Made by a program: the position numbers and the translations under genes
The notes under the pieces: model-generated
The model's database searches: none
The model's input: only the letters and a program-made list of their open reading frames with translations
What the model was told of the DNA's origin: nothing
Assembly: GCA_003013855.2 (NCBI GenBank)
Contig: ML058469.1
Coordinates: 2,480,001-2,544,000 of the forward strand
Length of the DNA stretch: 64,000 nt
Source: Liriodendron chinense
Lineage: Eukaryota > Streptophyta > Magnoliopsida > Magnoliales > Magnoliaceae
Direction of reading: 5' to 3'
Shown here: positions 33,096 through 44,850 of the stretch, piece after piece
How the letters are laid out: every line of letters begins with the position of its first letter
How positions within the stretch are numbered: the stretch's first letter is position 1

Positions 33096-34078
33096 TGACG
33101 TAGGACGGCCTAATCTAACATGCATGCATGAGGAACAAAGAAAACTCAACGGAATAATGCAATCAACTTAAGCGAACATCAGCCAAACATCATCATAATT
33201 AAGAAAAACATGTGGGAAATATGCAATAGATGGGTCATCATCACAATCACGCAAAATGGGGTTCAAATCATTCGTGGATTGGATTCGGCTAGGGATGGGA
33301 CCTCCCGATCTTGCATAGTTATCATCCAATCACTCAATGGGATTCACTAGTCTAGGGAATCGAATGATTTTTGGAATAGGGAATCTTAAAATCTGAGAAA
33401 CGGGTAAAGTTTCAAAATTTCAGATTTTCGGATGATGGAGAAGCAGAAAAAGAAGATTAGAAGAAAGAAGAAAGTAGAGAGAATACCTTGGAAGAAGTAG
33501 ATTTGTAAGAAGGAAGAAAAAAAGAAGAGTAGAAGAGAAAGAAGATGAGTGGAGATCCACCAGAGAGAAGAGGAAGATGATCCACCAAAGCTTCTTAATT
33601 CTCATAAATAATAGCATAACCTTAGGGTTTATGGCTCAGCCCTTATAATCCTGGAATTAATTAATGACTAAAATACCTCTAATACTAAAGAAAAATGTCT
33701 CACAAAAGTTTGTAAAAAAAAAGAAAAAAAGAAAATCGGAGCGTCGATTGATCGCCCAGGGTGGGCGATCGATTGCTGGTTGGGCGATTGATTGCCAAGG
33801 TCGGCGATTGATCGCTCGATCAATCGACAGTGCTGTCGATCAATCGCTGGTCCACTGGTCTACCTCTATCTTTGGTTCACTTGTTCCCTGTCGCTCCAAG
33901 CTTATTTTTGTTCTTCTTACACATGTCTTCTCAAGGTGGGGCCTTGAACTAGAGGTGTAAGGTCTTCGATGCTCCTCAAGCCTTCACGAACGATCCAGGC
34001 CCGTCATCGAGTCAAAGAGATGTAGGCGTCGCTTGCCTCCTACGTTGGTAAACCCTAAAGGGCCTGATGTCCTCATCA
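33096..34078 (-). repeat. chromovirus-type LTR within composite insert
   Basis: 983 bp. Element sense begins TGATGAGGACATCAGGCC (at 34078) and ends GGCCGTCCTACGTCA. The start matches the LTRs at 1-100 and 636-1415; the end matches the general family ending. Its motif block at 33738-33850 is made of gatcgcc/gcgatcgattg units instead of gggcgcccg units. No internal region accompanies it. Confidence 0.8.
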
Positions 34079-34083
34079 CCGGT

Positions 34084-34534
34084 ACTTGATAGTAATCCAG
34101 TTGATTACATGACTGTCCACGCACATCCTCCAAGATCCATACTTCTCAGAGGTTATTAATACAGGAACAGCACACGGTGACATGCTTTCTCGAATTAAAC
34201 CCTTCTGTAGTAACTTAGTAATTTGTTAGTGGAGCTCGACATGTTTAGTTGGACTCATTTGAAAGTGCGCAAGATTCAGTAGACTCGAACTCGACACTAA
34301 ATCAATATGGTGTTGAATGTTTCTAGTGGGAGGAAGTCCAATTGGGTGTTCTTTGGGTGCCAAGTCTTTATATTTATGAAGAAGCTCTTGTAGAGGGCGG
34401 AACATTTGCTTTCCTCTTCAAATCTCTACACACCGAGTGACTTTTATCCCTCTTCTTTATCAAATTTGGGTGTTGAAAGATGTATCATAAGATGCAATGT
34501 GATATTAACACCATCTTTTACAAAGGAATAAGTG
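34084..34534 (-). pseudogene. chromovirus D reverse transcriptase, upstream part
   Basis: Read on the minus strand toward the insert: a linker, then RESMSPCAVPVLITS and WRMCVDSHVINWITIKYR, ending exactly at the TSD. This is the RT fingers region. The Arg codon is split from FLIPYL at 32549 only by the composite insert. Confidence 0.8.
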
Positions 34535-34846
34535 TTAGCCCGAGTCATGTGCACGGTGCACCATATCTCGATCCCACAACCATGGTCTCTCTAACAAAAT
34601 GTGGCATGCATCCTCCTTATATTTGTATCCAATAGAGAAGGAAACTAAGCACCTGTAGTTAGCATAAACTTCTCCTCCTTTCTTGAACCAATGAATCTGA
34701 TATGGTCGCAGAAGCTTTTGTTTGTTGAGTTTTAATTTGTTTACTATTTTGTGTGAGACAATGTTCTCACTGCTCCATTTGTCTACCAAAATGGTGCATA
34801 TCTTCCCACTAGAAGTACAAGTGGTGCAAAAGATATTATGTCGCAA
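34535..34846 (-). pseudogene. chromovirus D protease
   Basis: The frame shows ILVDKWSSENIVSHKIVNKL followed by YRCLVSFSIGYKYKED and ILLERPWLWDRD. In relatives the active site reads DSGSSEN or DGGSSEN; here it reads DKWSSEN (codons 34775-34783), so Gly after the catalytic Asp is lost and the protease would be dead. Confidence 0.75.
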
Positions 34847-35923
34847 CCATCACCCCTCATCATTCATTCAAGGCGTCGATAGCATAGTTCATTGAATAAT
34901 CAACAACTCTCCCCTATCACCATACACATTTGCTACATCTTCTCAACAAGCACCTCATCTTCATATGCAACATCTTCATATTCCGCGTCCTATTCAATTT
35001 TGTTTTGCATGCGGTCGGGATTGTCTTCAAAATATTCTTCTTCCTCAATCAAATTTGTTTTAATTGTGGATTGATGTTTAGGACAATGAAAGGAACAATG
35101 ACCTGGTTGCCCACACTTAAAGCACATAAAAAGAGTATTGCTTTGTCCTGCCTTGGGTGCATTAGCCCCTCGTCCATACCCCCCCCTGCTTGGCTTTATT
35201 ATTGGACGTTGGCCCATTGTCCCTCGGCTTATGAGAACCCCGTGGTTGCCTTACGTGGAAAGTTAGCATGCTGCCTTGTCGTTGATGATGGCCCTTGTGG
35301 GGCACCAAATCGTCTCCTAAGTCCCCAATTAATTATCTCTTCGGCTTTTGATGCAAGTGTCTATGCATTGGACATTTTAAAAACATCTTTGAAAGACAAT
35401 TCATTTCAAATATCTGGGTTACGACTGTTAAGATGTCTTGAAATCTTTTGGTCTTCACACTTACGAAACCCTGCTCATGATGTCAAGAGTATGGAGTTCT
35501 TCGTTGTATTTATTTACCGATTTGTTCCCTTGACGTAGATTGTGATATCTTTGATAGTGGTAACGGGCGTAAGTCGCAGGTAATAACTTCCCTTTTAACT
35601 TCTTTTTCATCTTTTCCTAAGAATTTATTTTCTCCTTACCTTGACGTGTTCGTTCGGCTTGGAGATCATCCTACCATGCTAATGCGTGACCGGAGAACTT
35701 CATAGTTATGAGATTCACCTTCCAATTATCTGCGACTTCCTTATACTCGAACACTTTTTCCACCTTGCTTACCAATTGATAAACCGGCCATGGAATTTTG
35801 GAATTTTTACCTTAATTCTGGGCTCTCTATCATGTTCCAACAATCAAAGTATTCGATCATTAGTGTCTTCATAAACCGGGGCTACTTATAGTTAATTAGG
35901 ACCTTGGTGGGGATCTCCCCTTG
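34847..35923 (-). pseudogene. chromovirus D gag, main part
   Basis: Blocks in element order: KIPWPVYQL-like decayed start, VFEYKEVADNWKVNLITMKF, LPATYARYHYQRYHNLRQG (frames near 35600-35520), then SNTLFMCFKCGQPGHCSFHC, whose zinc knuckle CFKCGQPGHCSFHC is a perfect CX2CX4HX4C (about 35079-35120). Frame 35217-34990 ends in an acidic stretch EEEEYFED. It is split from its N-terminus by the solo LTR at 35924-38504. Confidence 0.8.
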
Positions 35924-38504
35924 TGTGAGACCCGAGACCCTGAATCCTGGTTCGTACACTGGATAACTATTGACTGTAGGTCCATTGGCTTTGAGAATAT
36001 TGTGGCTTGATCGTGGTGTTGTTCCATTATTGAGCCGCATGCCGCATTTCAACCTGATGTCCGAATTTTAATATACGGACTTGAAATTAAACAATCTGAG
36101 AAATGACAACTATGTCCTTATTTTATCTGCAGGTGGGTCATCGCCGGAATTGCAAATCTGTTAGGTCCAAGAGCGTAGCTGTTGTGAACGTAGTCGAGTT
36201 ACGGAACTACTGGCGAAAATGACACGTCAATACAACACTCGGATTGTAAGTTATGAATAGGAACGCGCATGTATATTTTGATAAAATTCATGAAATTACT
36301 CGAATGACCTCGATTTTTTTCTAAATCTTTGGAATGCTTTATTTTAAATCATCTAAATTACATTTTTTCTATTGCCACCCTAAGCTTGAAACTTCTAAAA
36401 AACTTTACTTAGTACCCCCCCTAACCCTTATTTCTAGATAAAAGTCCATTTTAAACTTGTTTTCAAGTCTAAAGACATAAAACCTTAATCAACAACCCAT
36501 TTCCAGCCCTTCTCTTTCAGCCCTTCTCTTTTTAAACCCTTCCTCAAATAGAGATGTCTTTCTTTGTCTCATAGAAATCCCAAAAATCTGGTCGTGCACT
36601 TATATCTTTGTGTCATAAGAAGCCTAAGGTGAGTAGAGGCTAAGAAGTAAGCTTAAATTTGAAGTTGAAGGAAGAAGTGGAGGAAAGAAGAGGGAGAAGA
36701 AAAGATAGTAGAAGCCAAGGTTGGAATCAAGTCTTCCGATTATTACAAGTGAGTGCATAGATTAGGGACACGCATATAGGTGTGTTAGATTACTTGAAAA
36801 CCCTATAAAAGGAAGACTTTCTTGTTTTAGCTTTATGTGAATTCATGGGGGAATTCCATTGGTTTCCATTTTTATTCCTTACAAAGTCTGCCTGCTACCC
36901 GTTTGATAAAATATCTAAAATAGTTGTCCTTCCTTCTTTTGTCGTAGCTACCTCTTGAGTTAAAGCATGTTTATGGCATTGAGTTTTATACTATAATGAG
37001 TTCCGGATTGGGTTTGGATTGATAAAATCATGTGCATATCATATGCATGGTCCATAGCTTGTTGCATCATTGTATGATGGAGAGTAAATGATTCATATCA
37101 TGGTATGGTGATCATGGAAGTCTGTCTTGTGACATGTGGGGTGTCTATGATTAGTATGTGGAATGTCTAGATGCAAGATGAGTTACATAAAGACCCCTAT
37201 GAGGAATGGATATTCATGAGGAGACCACGTGAGGTGGGCCGTCCCACGCTTGCCTTAAAAACATGACATAGTGTGTTTGTGTGTGAATTCATGCATGATG
37301 ATATCATAATTGATGCAGATTATGACACCCAATAATATTAAGGGTTGCGGTGCTTGTAGTACAATGAAATATACATTGAAATGACTTGAGTTGGACACCA
37401 CACCGGAAATGTATATTTCGACAGGACATGATTAGAGGGTCCTTGGGTGAAAATCCCTAAACCTCGATTGGTACCATTGGGAGCGACCAATGCCTTGACC
37501 AAGTGGAAGAATAGAGCGCTGTAATGCCGAAATACCAAAGTAGGCGGCGACTCCCATTGGCGAGTGTCGATTGGTTGAGAGGTTTGACTTGACCTGCTTA
37601 TGGGCAAGCAAAGATGGGTTGTGTGTGACGAGCTCGTAAATCGTCCACTATCGTTTTGCTAGGCGACTTATGACTTCTTGCTGTTAGGCAGATGGTGAGG
37701 TTCAATGTAAGTGAGTTGGACTAGATCGGCCCGTGAACTAGGTAATCCACCTCTGTAGTTGACCACGGTGGTAAGGCATGTATAAGTGAGTAGCAATCAT
37801 ATGTGAGTCCCACCTTTGTACTAGACCCCGATGATCCAGTTGGGAAATGTGAAAAGTTGTGGAAATGTGGACAAATTTGTGTACGTCACAAATGGGTAAT
37901 AGTCCCACATCTGTAACGGGAATTGGGGCAATTGGAAATGATATGGAAAATGGAAAGTGGCACAATGCATTGCGTTTTTTTATTTTACTGTTTATCGGCC
38001 TAGTAGGCCTGTGCATTATATGAGCATGACATGAAACACATGCATTTTCACTTCACACACGTACTCACTGGGCTTAGTAGTTCAAGGCTTACTTCTTATT
38101 TTTTTTACAGGTGAGAGTAGGGAGCTGCAGGAGTAGAGGTTGTAGACTCCAGTTGTCCTTTCTGTTTTGTACATATAAGTGTGTGTGTGTGTGTGTGTGT
38201 GTGTATTTTTTGTAGTTCCCTGTATATGTACATCCAGTATAGTAGATATGACATGGTTTATGTGTTGGCTTTCCTTGGGAGTGCTCAGTTGTATATAGTT
38301 ACACATGTTGAATATGATGCAACTTCTGAAAAATGCAAAATGTTTATCGTCTTTACTTTAAAAAATCCTCCTTGTGAAGCCCCGCCTATTGGACGTAGCA
38401 TGTGATAGCTAAAAGTCCCAAAGTCGGAGTTCTACGGAGGCTATCAGCCTAAATTTGGCGTACAGTAACCATAGGTTACCAGCACTAGATTTAGGGGCGT
38501 GACA
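35924..38504. repeat. solo LTR of 2.6 kb nested in chromovirus D gag
   Basis: The segment begins TGTGAGACCCGAGACCC and ends AGGGGCGTGACA, so both ends are TG...CA with an imperfect terminal inverted repeat. It is flanked by ccttg (35919-35923) and ccctg (38505-38509), a 5-bp TSD with one mismatch. It has no coding frames of note, contains a possible TATA box (tataaaagg, about 36803) and a (TG)n run. The length suits a long-LTR gypsy family. Orientation was not decided. Confidence 0.65.
38179..38204 (+). repeat. (TG)n microsatellite
   Basis: About 13 uninterrupted TG units within the 2.6-kb solo LTR. Confidence 0.9.
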
Positions 38505-38681
38505 CCCTGTGTCCACGTGCTCCAACTTTGGTCTTTGGATTCCCTCCATGTTGGAACTCCCCCACTTGGTTAGTGAGGGTGCCTACTCCATGCATGAGTT
38601 GATCTACTCGCTCTATGAGTATATGGATCAATTGGGTTACTTGCACAAACTCTTCCTACGTTACCCCCTTTGAAGCCATTA
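38505..38681 (-). pseudogene. chromovirus D gag N-terminus
   Basis: The minus frame starts MASKGVT at 38679, meets a stop, then reads EEFVQVTQLIHILIERVDQL. This is an amphipathic stretch like the N-terminal coiled coil of the other gags here. It lies about 40 bp after the PBS. Confidence 0.65.
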
Positions 38682-38714
38682 AGGATAATGCAGAGTTGAA
38701 AAATCCCAAAGACA

Positions 38715-38727
38715 ACTCGCTGATACC
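38715..38727 (-). other. chromovirus D primer-binding site
   Basis: TGGTATCAGCGAG in element sense, starting four bases after the 5' LTR end; 10 of 12 bases match the initiator tRNA-Met complement. Confidence 0.8.
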
Positions 38728-38731
38728 AAAA

Positions 38732-39323
38732 TGGTGCAACCCAGTTACTGAGTCGATGAGATCTCGATACCCAAATTGCAAAGAAATTAAAAGAAGAATA
38801 CTCACAAGAACAATGGAATAGAGAGGGAGAGAGCTTTTATTGATATCAACCTTTTCTATTACAAAGCTTAAAGAAAAACCACACCTAGAAAAATATTCGA
38901 CTCACTAACTCCTGCACCACTACCTCCCTTTTATAGATCTTAAAGGAATCCTTAATTGAAATCTTTAAACTAAGAAAATCAATCACAATTTATTGCAAAC
39001 TAATCTAATCTTTTTTCATATGGCAAAGGCCTAATGAAAAGAAACATGGAAAGTAATCAAGTTTCTAAAATCAACTCATATCTTTAATCATATCAATAAC
39101 TACCTCATCACATTTTTAAACAATGCCTCATATCTTCCAAAGATGGTAAATAATAATTCCAAAATTTGTAAATAATAATCCAAAAAAGCAGCACATGTTT
39201 GGGCTCTATGGTAGGCTATGGTCCTATGTCTTGTTGGGCCCTATAGTGGGCCTAGATGGGCTCAAGTGGGCTGGGCCCTACAGTGGGCCTGGATGGATAT
39301 AAGCGGGCCGTGGTCCTGCATTA
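38732..39323 (-). repeat. chromovirus D 5' LTR
   Basis: 592-bp partner of 29541-30021. The outermost element base pair is mutated (TAATGCAGG instead of TGATGCAGG in element sense). A block of about 110 bp (about 39065-39180) has no counterpart in the shorter copy. Confidence 0.85.
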
Positions 39324-39328
39324 ATGTG

Positions 39329-40419
39329 GGAAACAAATACATTCCGGGATATGGTTTGGTGGAAGCCCTTCCATCTTCAGAGCAATGCAAATGATGCATA
39401 AAGTTCTAATCTACGCTCCTTTGTCTTAAGAGCATCTAGATCATTGATCAGGTTAAGCATTTTAGTGATTTGAGGACTTTAATAGCCATAACTTTCATGT
39501 CCCGTATAGCTCCAGGAAGTTCAAGAAAATCTGGCAACATGATTGCCTTGCCCTAAGGCATTCAAAAGACCTCAGACAATTATAGTGTAGGACTATTCTG
39601 CTGGAAAAACCAGGGCCCGGCATAGATTGCCCTAATAGTTAGTTTGGGCCCATCCGGGAGGTAATTGATGGCATGCTTTGCCCTCGGACCACGCTTACCG
39701 GTCTAACTTCGTATGTTAGATGCTCTGCCTAGGCGGGTGACCCTCATTTTTTATGTTGCTTGATCACGGTTAGGTGAGCTAAACTTACATCCCTTCCAAA
39801 CGAGAAGAATTTCATAGAAAGATATTTTGTATTTGTCCTAGGTATGGATAGAGTTTGGCGCTAGGCCACCAACGTGGTGTACCACTTGAAGGCCTCTCTC
39901 ATGAGGGATCACTCAAACAGGCGTAAGCAATATTGGGGGACGCAGGCTAAGTTACCCATAGTTGTTAAGAAATGAGTTAGGTGCTCTTCCAACGACCTCG
40001 TCTTGTTGAATTTTGGAAAGTCCCTATTGAAGTTGGCCAGAAAGGCCATCGCATCAACCTTGGGGGGAATATGGTGTTCGAAACATTATTTGGTCTTGGT
40101 CTCACGCCTTGCTTTTGGCAGAGCATGTCGACAACAATTTGCCTTGAGTCATCTTATGTGATGGTAGGAGGTAGCGCCTACGTGGACGAATAGGATCTAG
40201 CTTGCTTTGGTTACTGTTGTGGTAAGGGATCTTGGCGAGGAGGATGTTCTTTGTTGGATTGCCCTTCAAGGGGTTGTTTAAGCGCTTCCCCTTCTTGGGA
40301 TTACCCGATGCACATAGTTTGCAGGTGATTGCGTGCATCCGCACGGAATAGTCTTGCCTTAAAATGGGGCAGGGATACCCTGACGTCATTAAAAAAAAAA
40401 AAAAAATTGCCATGATGAC
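39329..40419 (-). pseudogene. gypsy gag relic, left part (interrupted by copia E)
   Basis: On the minus strand, frames contain FPKFNKTRSLEEHLTHFLTT, SLMREAFKWYTTL and SLAHLTVIKQHKK. These match the order of the Retrotrans_gag core (PKF...G...PxEHL...FxxxM, SLxxxAxxWY, LxxIKQ). An A-run at 40390-40406 marks an interruption. The relic continues at 53554 after copia E. The left part, to about 39600, is poorly preserved. The lineage is different from chromoviruses A, C, D and F. Confidence 0.55.
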
Positions 40420-40682
40420 TGTTGGAGCATTAATTTGCTCTTGGTATTGGTAGTAGGGACTATTTTGTAAGTAAGGGGGTTTATTTGTAATATGCTCTTA
40501 AGGAGGCTGTTTTCTGTAATAAAGGGGAACCCCTACATATAAATAGATAATAAGAAAAAAGGGAGAGATACGAATTTTCTCTTCTCCCCTCTCAATCTCT
40601 CAATCTCTCATCTCCATTTCTCTCTTCCCCAATCTATCTTCAAATCTACAAGTTATTTTCACTCTCTTCTACAAAGTCTTCA
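40420..40682 (+). repeat. copia E 5' LTR
   Basis: From TGTTGGAGCATTAATTTG to CAAAGTCTTCA. A TATA-like tatataaatag (about 40535-40545) followed by a CT-rich leader probably marks the promoter and transcription start. Partner at 53286-53548. Confidence 0.95.
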
Positions 40683-40694
40683 TGGTATCAAAGC
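40683..40694 (+). other. copia E primer-binding site
   Basis: TGGTATCAAAGC directly abuts the 5' LTR; 11 of 12 bases match the initiator tRNA-Met PBS consensus. Confidence 0.9.
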
Positions 40695-41257
40695 CATAAT
40701 CGATCAAGGGTGTGTAGATCTGATAGAGGGCCCATTCCATCATCAAGGAGATCAAGCCTAGACCAAAGCAAGAGGAATCTGACAGTTTTTGACAATGACG
40801 CTTGCTGACGTCAGCAACTCGACATCTGTACGGATCTGTTGGACTTAAAATCAACTCCCCTAGGTGCGGTTTCATGTGAGGAGTTGAATGAGGATTTTTT
40901 TCAGAATTTTTTGAGGTGATTTAAGATTTTTTAAGCTTTTTCTAAGTTTTTTTTTCAGAAAAGTCCACAAGATTACTATTTTTCAAGATTCCTCTTAATC
41001 TGATGGTTTTCGTCATGGAAATCCTTCTACATATGGACCGTTTTTGAGTTCCCTACACAAGGGATTTCTTTTTGTGGAAGATTTGGGGCCAATGGATGCC
41101 CAGTTACACAAATATAGAGGGCTGGCTCTGCTGTTTTTTGGTTTTTTTGGGTCCAGCCGATACACTGAGTGTATGGTGTATATTCCAGCAATGGTAAATG
41201 CTTATTTGAGTTGCTGAGTGGTGTTCCTTCTCCTTGTTTTTCAATTTTTTATTACCC

Positions 41258-42307
41258 ATGGATTCTAAGTCTGTTGGACATGGTCCTAAGGGGCCACTTT
41301 CAATTACTTCCACCAAATTTAATGGAAACAACTTTCTGTTATGGTCTCGGGCTGTCCGAATGTATGTTATTGGCAAGGAGAAGCTTGAATTTCTCATTGG
41401 AACCACAAAGAGGCCCTCTTCATCTGGAGACTCATCCAAACATGATGCTTGGGAATCCTCTAATGCCATTGTCATGGGATGGTTACTGAATTCTATGGAA
41501 CCAAGTATCGCCTCTGGTTATTTCTTCTATGATACTGCCGCGGACTTATGGAAGTCCCTAAATGACACTTACGGGTGTATCTCAAACAGACCCCGTATCT
41601 TCCAACATACTACAGAGCTATATTCTCTTACACAAGATAATTTGTCAGTTACGGAATACTTTGGTGCTCTGAAAAATCGATGGGAAGAGTTGAGTCATCT
41701 GCAACCACTTAGTGAATTACCAGATAATAGCAGTGCAAAAATTGTAAAGTCACGAAAAGATGAAGACAAGACGTACAAGTTTCTAGCAGGTTTAAACAGT
41801 GAATATGAGGCATTGAGGACACAATTGGTTGCTACCAGTCCATTCCCTTCACTTTAGACGGCTTATTCTATTGTTCATGCAGAAGAGTCTCGCAAGCAAG
41901 TCATGTCAGCCCCAGCACTAACACAGTAGTGAACTGCCTGTACCTCTACCACAGCCCCATCTAGAGATAACAGTGTTGGCTCAGTCGCTCGAGAGGCCAC
42001 AGTCAGAGGGCATGGCCGAGGTCATGGAAGACTTATGTGCACATTCTGTAATTGTTCAGGACATACTCGAGAATGATGTTTTAAACTCCATGGCCATCCT
42101 ACTGCTCATATTGCGACGTGTGATGAGGCTATAAATACTCCTGATACTCTCGGCAACACGGAATCTTCAGACCTTGCCGACACTGTCACGATGACTAGGG
42201 CAGATGTTATGGAACTTCAACATCTCAGACTGCTTTAGGTTCAGTCAGGTTCCACTGCCCCCTCCCCATCACAGCCTTTTGCCTCCTCGTTTGTTGCTTC
42301 CACAGGT
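41258..42307 (+). pseudogene. copia E gag
   Basis: It starts MDSKSVGHGPKG, with the gag opening LSITSTKFNGNNFLLWSRAV. The next blocks are VMGWLLNSMEPSIASGYFFY, YFGALKNRWEELSHLQPL and KFLAGLNSEYEALRTQL. A stop (41855-41857) follows, then TAYSIVHAEESRK in the same frame. The zinc knuckle reads CTFCNCSGHTRE-stop-CFKLHG (about 42036-42085), with a stop at the residue before the last Cys. The frame is then interrupted by the solo LTR. Confidence 0.85.
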
Positions 42308-43241
42308 TGATGCAGGACAGCCCTAAATATGATGCATGCTCATGAACACAATTATTCAGCGGAAATAAAAGCAATAATAATAATGAAATCTAGCATCAAT
42401 CATCATAAACTAAGAAAATCATAAAGGAAACATGCAATGGGACGGGCCATCATCACAACCATGGAGTATGGGATTCAAGTAGCGTATAGGTTGGATCCGG
42501 CGAGGGATGGAACCTCCCGATCTTGCATGTTCATACCCAATCGAAGAATCAGAAAGTTTCTCGGATTAGGGATTTGAGAATTTGGGAGTTTAGGGTTTAG
42601 ATCGATTCTCAAGGTTTAGATCGTGGGGAATAAACAAAACAGAAATTTAGAAGGATAATAATAGAAGATGAAATACCTGGAAGAAGTTGGAGGGGCACAA
42701 GAAGAATAGAGAAGAAGGAGATCAAGGAAGAAGAAGAAGCACCATGAGAGAGGGAAAAGAGGAAGGAGGCAACCAAAGGTTTGCTCTTTTTCATAAATCA
42801 ACAACTAATAAAAAAGGTTTAGGGCAACACCCTTATAAAATTCGGAATTAGCATAATTACCAAAATACCCCTACTAACAAAATTCTAAAAAAAAAGACAT
42901 TTGCATTAAAAAAACGTACCCACACTAACCCAAAACTCAAATAAGTAAAAAATGCGTAAAATAAACTCAAATCTAAGATGTCCAATGCGCTCCAATGATG
43001 GTGTGATGAAAGTGGGCCACAATGAACCAACGGTCCGATCACATCATCATCACGATCCAACGGTCTGATCATCTCCTCAAAGCAACTTACACATGTCTTC
43101 CCAAGGTGGGGTCTTTTCAAATGTCTCGGACTACATGTGTAAGGTTTTCAATGCTCCTCAATAGTCGCCTATTCACAAGGATGGTACTTGTGGTTGGCGC
43201 TTTCTTCGTTGGTACACCTTGAATGCTTTTGTTCCGCATCA
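42308..43241 (-). repeat. solo LTR of chromovirus A/C family nested in copia E
   Basis: 934 bp, with perfect TSD caggt (42303-42307 and 43242-43246). Element sense starts TGATGCGGAACAAAAGC (at 43241) and ends GGCTGTCCTGCATCA. Its first 120 bp are nearly the same as the chromovirus C 3' LTR (ttcaaggtgtaccaacgaag), and its end block is the common family ending. In the motif-block position (about 43027-43080) it has two caacggtc-gatca units, not gggcgcccg motifs. Confidence 0.92.
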
Positions 43242-43681
43242 CAGGTACTGCTCTTCATGTCTCCACCACTCCTACAACTTGGATCATAGATTCGGGGGCA
43301 TCTGATCATATGACTAGTACGCATGATTGTCTTCTTCCCTTCACCTCCTCTTCATGTACTCGTTTAGTTCGTATCGCTGATGGATCTTCTATTCTAGTGG
43401 AATGCATTGGCTCTGTTTCTTTTTCACCCTCTCTTACTTTATCAAATGTTTTGTACATTCCCAAATTTAATGCCAATTTGATCTCTATTAGTTATCTTAC
43501 TAGAGAATTGAATTGTTGTGTGATTTTTTTTCTTTCTCATTATGTCTTTCAGGACTTGAGTATGAAGAGGACTATTGGAGTGGGATATGAGCGTGGTGCT
43601 CTCTACTTTCTGTGCCAGGGGAGATTTCTGCTATTGGTGCTTCCACTCCATCTAGATCTCTTGTTTCTTCATCAAGTAGTT
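43242..43681 (+). pseudogene. copia E protease and start of integrase
   Basis: After the solo LTR the gag-pol frame resumes as TALHVSTTPTTWIIDSGASD. The DSG catalytic codons are at 43289-43297. It continues with VRIADGSSILVECIGSVSFS and LYIPKFNANLISISYLTREL, the standard linker to integrase. The frame then shifts near 43610. Confidence 0.88.
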
Positions 43682-44850
43682 TAGAGTCCAATAAGGAGCT
43701 TGCTGCCCTCTGGCATGCAAGACCGAGTCATGTTTCTACTAGAACTTTGTGGTTTTTTGTTCCACATTTAAATTCATTGGATGATGTTTCATTCAAATGT
43801 GAGACGTGTCAACTTAGTAAGCATGTTAGATTTTCTTATCCAGTTGTTAACCATTGTGCTAATAAAAGGTTTGAGTTAATACATTCTGATATTTGGGGTC
43901 CTAGTCCTGTTAAGTCTCTTGATGGATATCACTACTTTGTTACTTTTATTGATGATTTTTCTCGTGTTACTTGGGTTTATTTAATGAAACGGTGTGATGA
44001 GGCTTTCCACCTATTTCAATCATTTCATAAATTGATCCAGACGCAGTATGACTGTAATATTCAGACCATTCGTTCTGACAATGGTGGGGAGTATACCTCC
44101 AAAATTTTCACATCTCTAGGAAAATGGCATCAATCATCAACGTTCTTGTGCTTACACTCTACAACAAAATGGAGTGGCAGAACAGAAAAATCGCCATCTA
44201 CTGGAAGTTACTCGCTCACTTTTGATTGGAATGCAAGTTTCCAAATCATACTGGTTTGCAACTTTGTTGATGTCCTGCTACTTGATCAATCGTATGCCTA
44301 CTCGTGTGTTAAATGGTGGACTTCCAATTCGTACACTTAAAGCTGATTGTCCATTATTTGTTGTTCCTCCTAAGGTGTTTGGGTGTACATGTTTTGTTCA
44401 CTCATTAAGCCCTCAAGGGATAAGCTTGATCATCGGACGGTTAAGTGTATATTCATTGGATATTCCCTCCAGCATAAGGGTTACAAGTGTTATGACCCAT
44501 CTATGAGAAAGTTCCTGGTATCCATGGATGTGTCTTTTTTCGAGGATTAACCATTTTTTCGTCTATGTTAACTTCTTCAGGCAACAAGGATACATATCAC
44601 TCTCTGCCCATGCCAGTTGTTCCTTCTCCTCTCGTTTCTTCCTCCCTGGGACCTAAGCAGCTGATCACTTATGTTCGCAGACATACGAGACCACCAAAAG
44701 GGCCCAGATCCGTGGTTCCTCTTCCTACTTCAGGTACATCTCATTCCCCTGCTCCCATTGCTAGTCATTCTTCCCCTGTTGCTTCTCGCACTAGAAGTCA
44801 CCATCCAACCTTACATTCCATTTCTAACTTTCTTTCTTACAAGTTAGTTT
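43612..44850 (+). pseudogene. copia E integrase
   Basis: The zinc-binding motif has LWHARPSHVSTRTL and CETCQLSKH. The catalytic core has FELIHSDIWGPSPV, FVTFIDDFSRVTWVYL and IRSDNGGEYTS. The third acidic region is in another frame (AEQKNRHLLEVTRSLLIGM, 44174 on), so a frameshift lies near 44120-44170. The C-terminal GCTCFVHSLSPQG block follows. A later frame (44565-45131) is a Pro/Ser-rich linker with THSISNFLSY-like text (LHSISNFLSYKLVSPSYRAF) before RT. Confidence 0.88.

Larger units (their letters stand above)
32550..34078 (-). mobile_element. composite insert: miniature LTR element plus a larger LTR
   Basis: A 1529-bp unit, flanked by the perfect TSD ccggt (32545-32549 and 34079-34083), splits the chromovirus D RT frame between ITIKYR and FLIPYL. 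It contains two related LTRs of about 245 bp (32550-32791 and 32841-33092) around a 49-bp interior with a PBS, then three bases ccc, then a 983-bp chromovirus-type LTR (33096-34078). Its outermost ends form a near-perfect inverted repeat (TGATGAGGACATC and TGATGCAGGACATC). Neither part has its own TSD at the internal boundary. Confidence 0.75.
29541..39323 (-). mobile_element. chromovirus D (Ty3/gypsy) with two nested insertions
   Basis: LTRs lie at 29541-30021 and 38732-39323, flanked by the perfect TSD atgtg (29536-29540 and 39324-39328). Minus-strand order is gag, protease, RT, RNase H, integrase, chromodomain. A solo LTR (35924-38504) splits gag, and a composite insert (32550-34078) splits RT. 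Without them the element is about 5.7 kb. Its LTR sequence differs from chromoviruses A, C and F although pol is related, so it is a separate family. All coding parts are decayed. Confidence 0.9.

Noticed and set aside
38179..38204. (TG)n run as telomere-like or Z-DNA element of special meaning
   Set aside because: Ordinary microsatellite inside a solo LTR.
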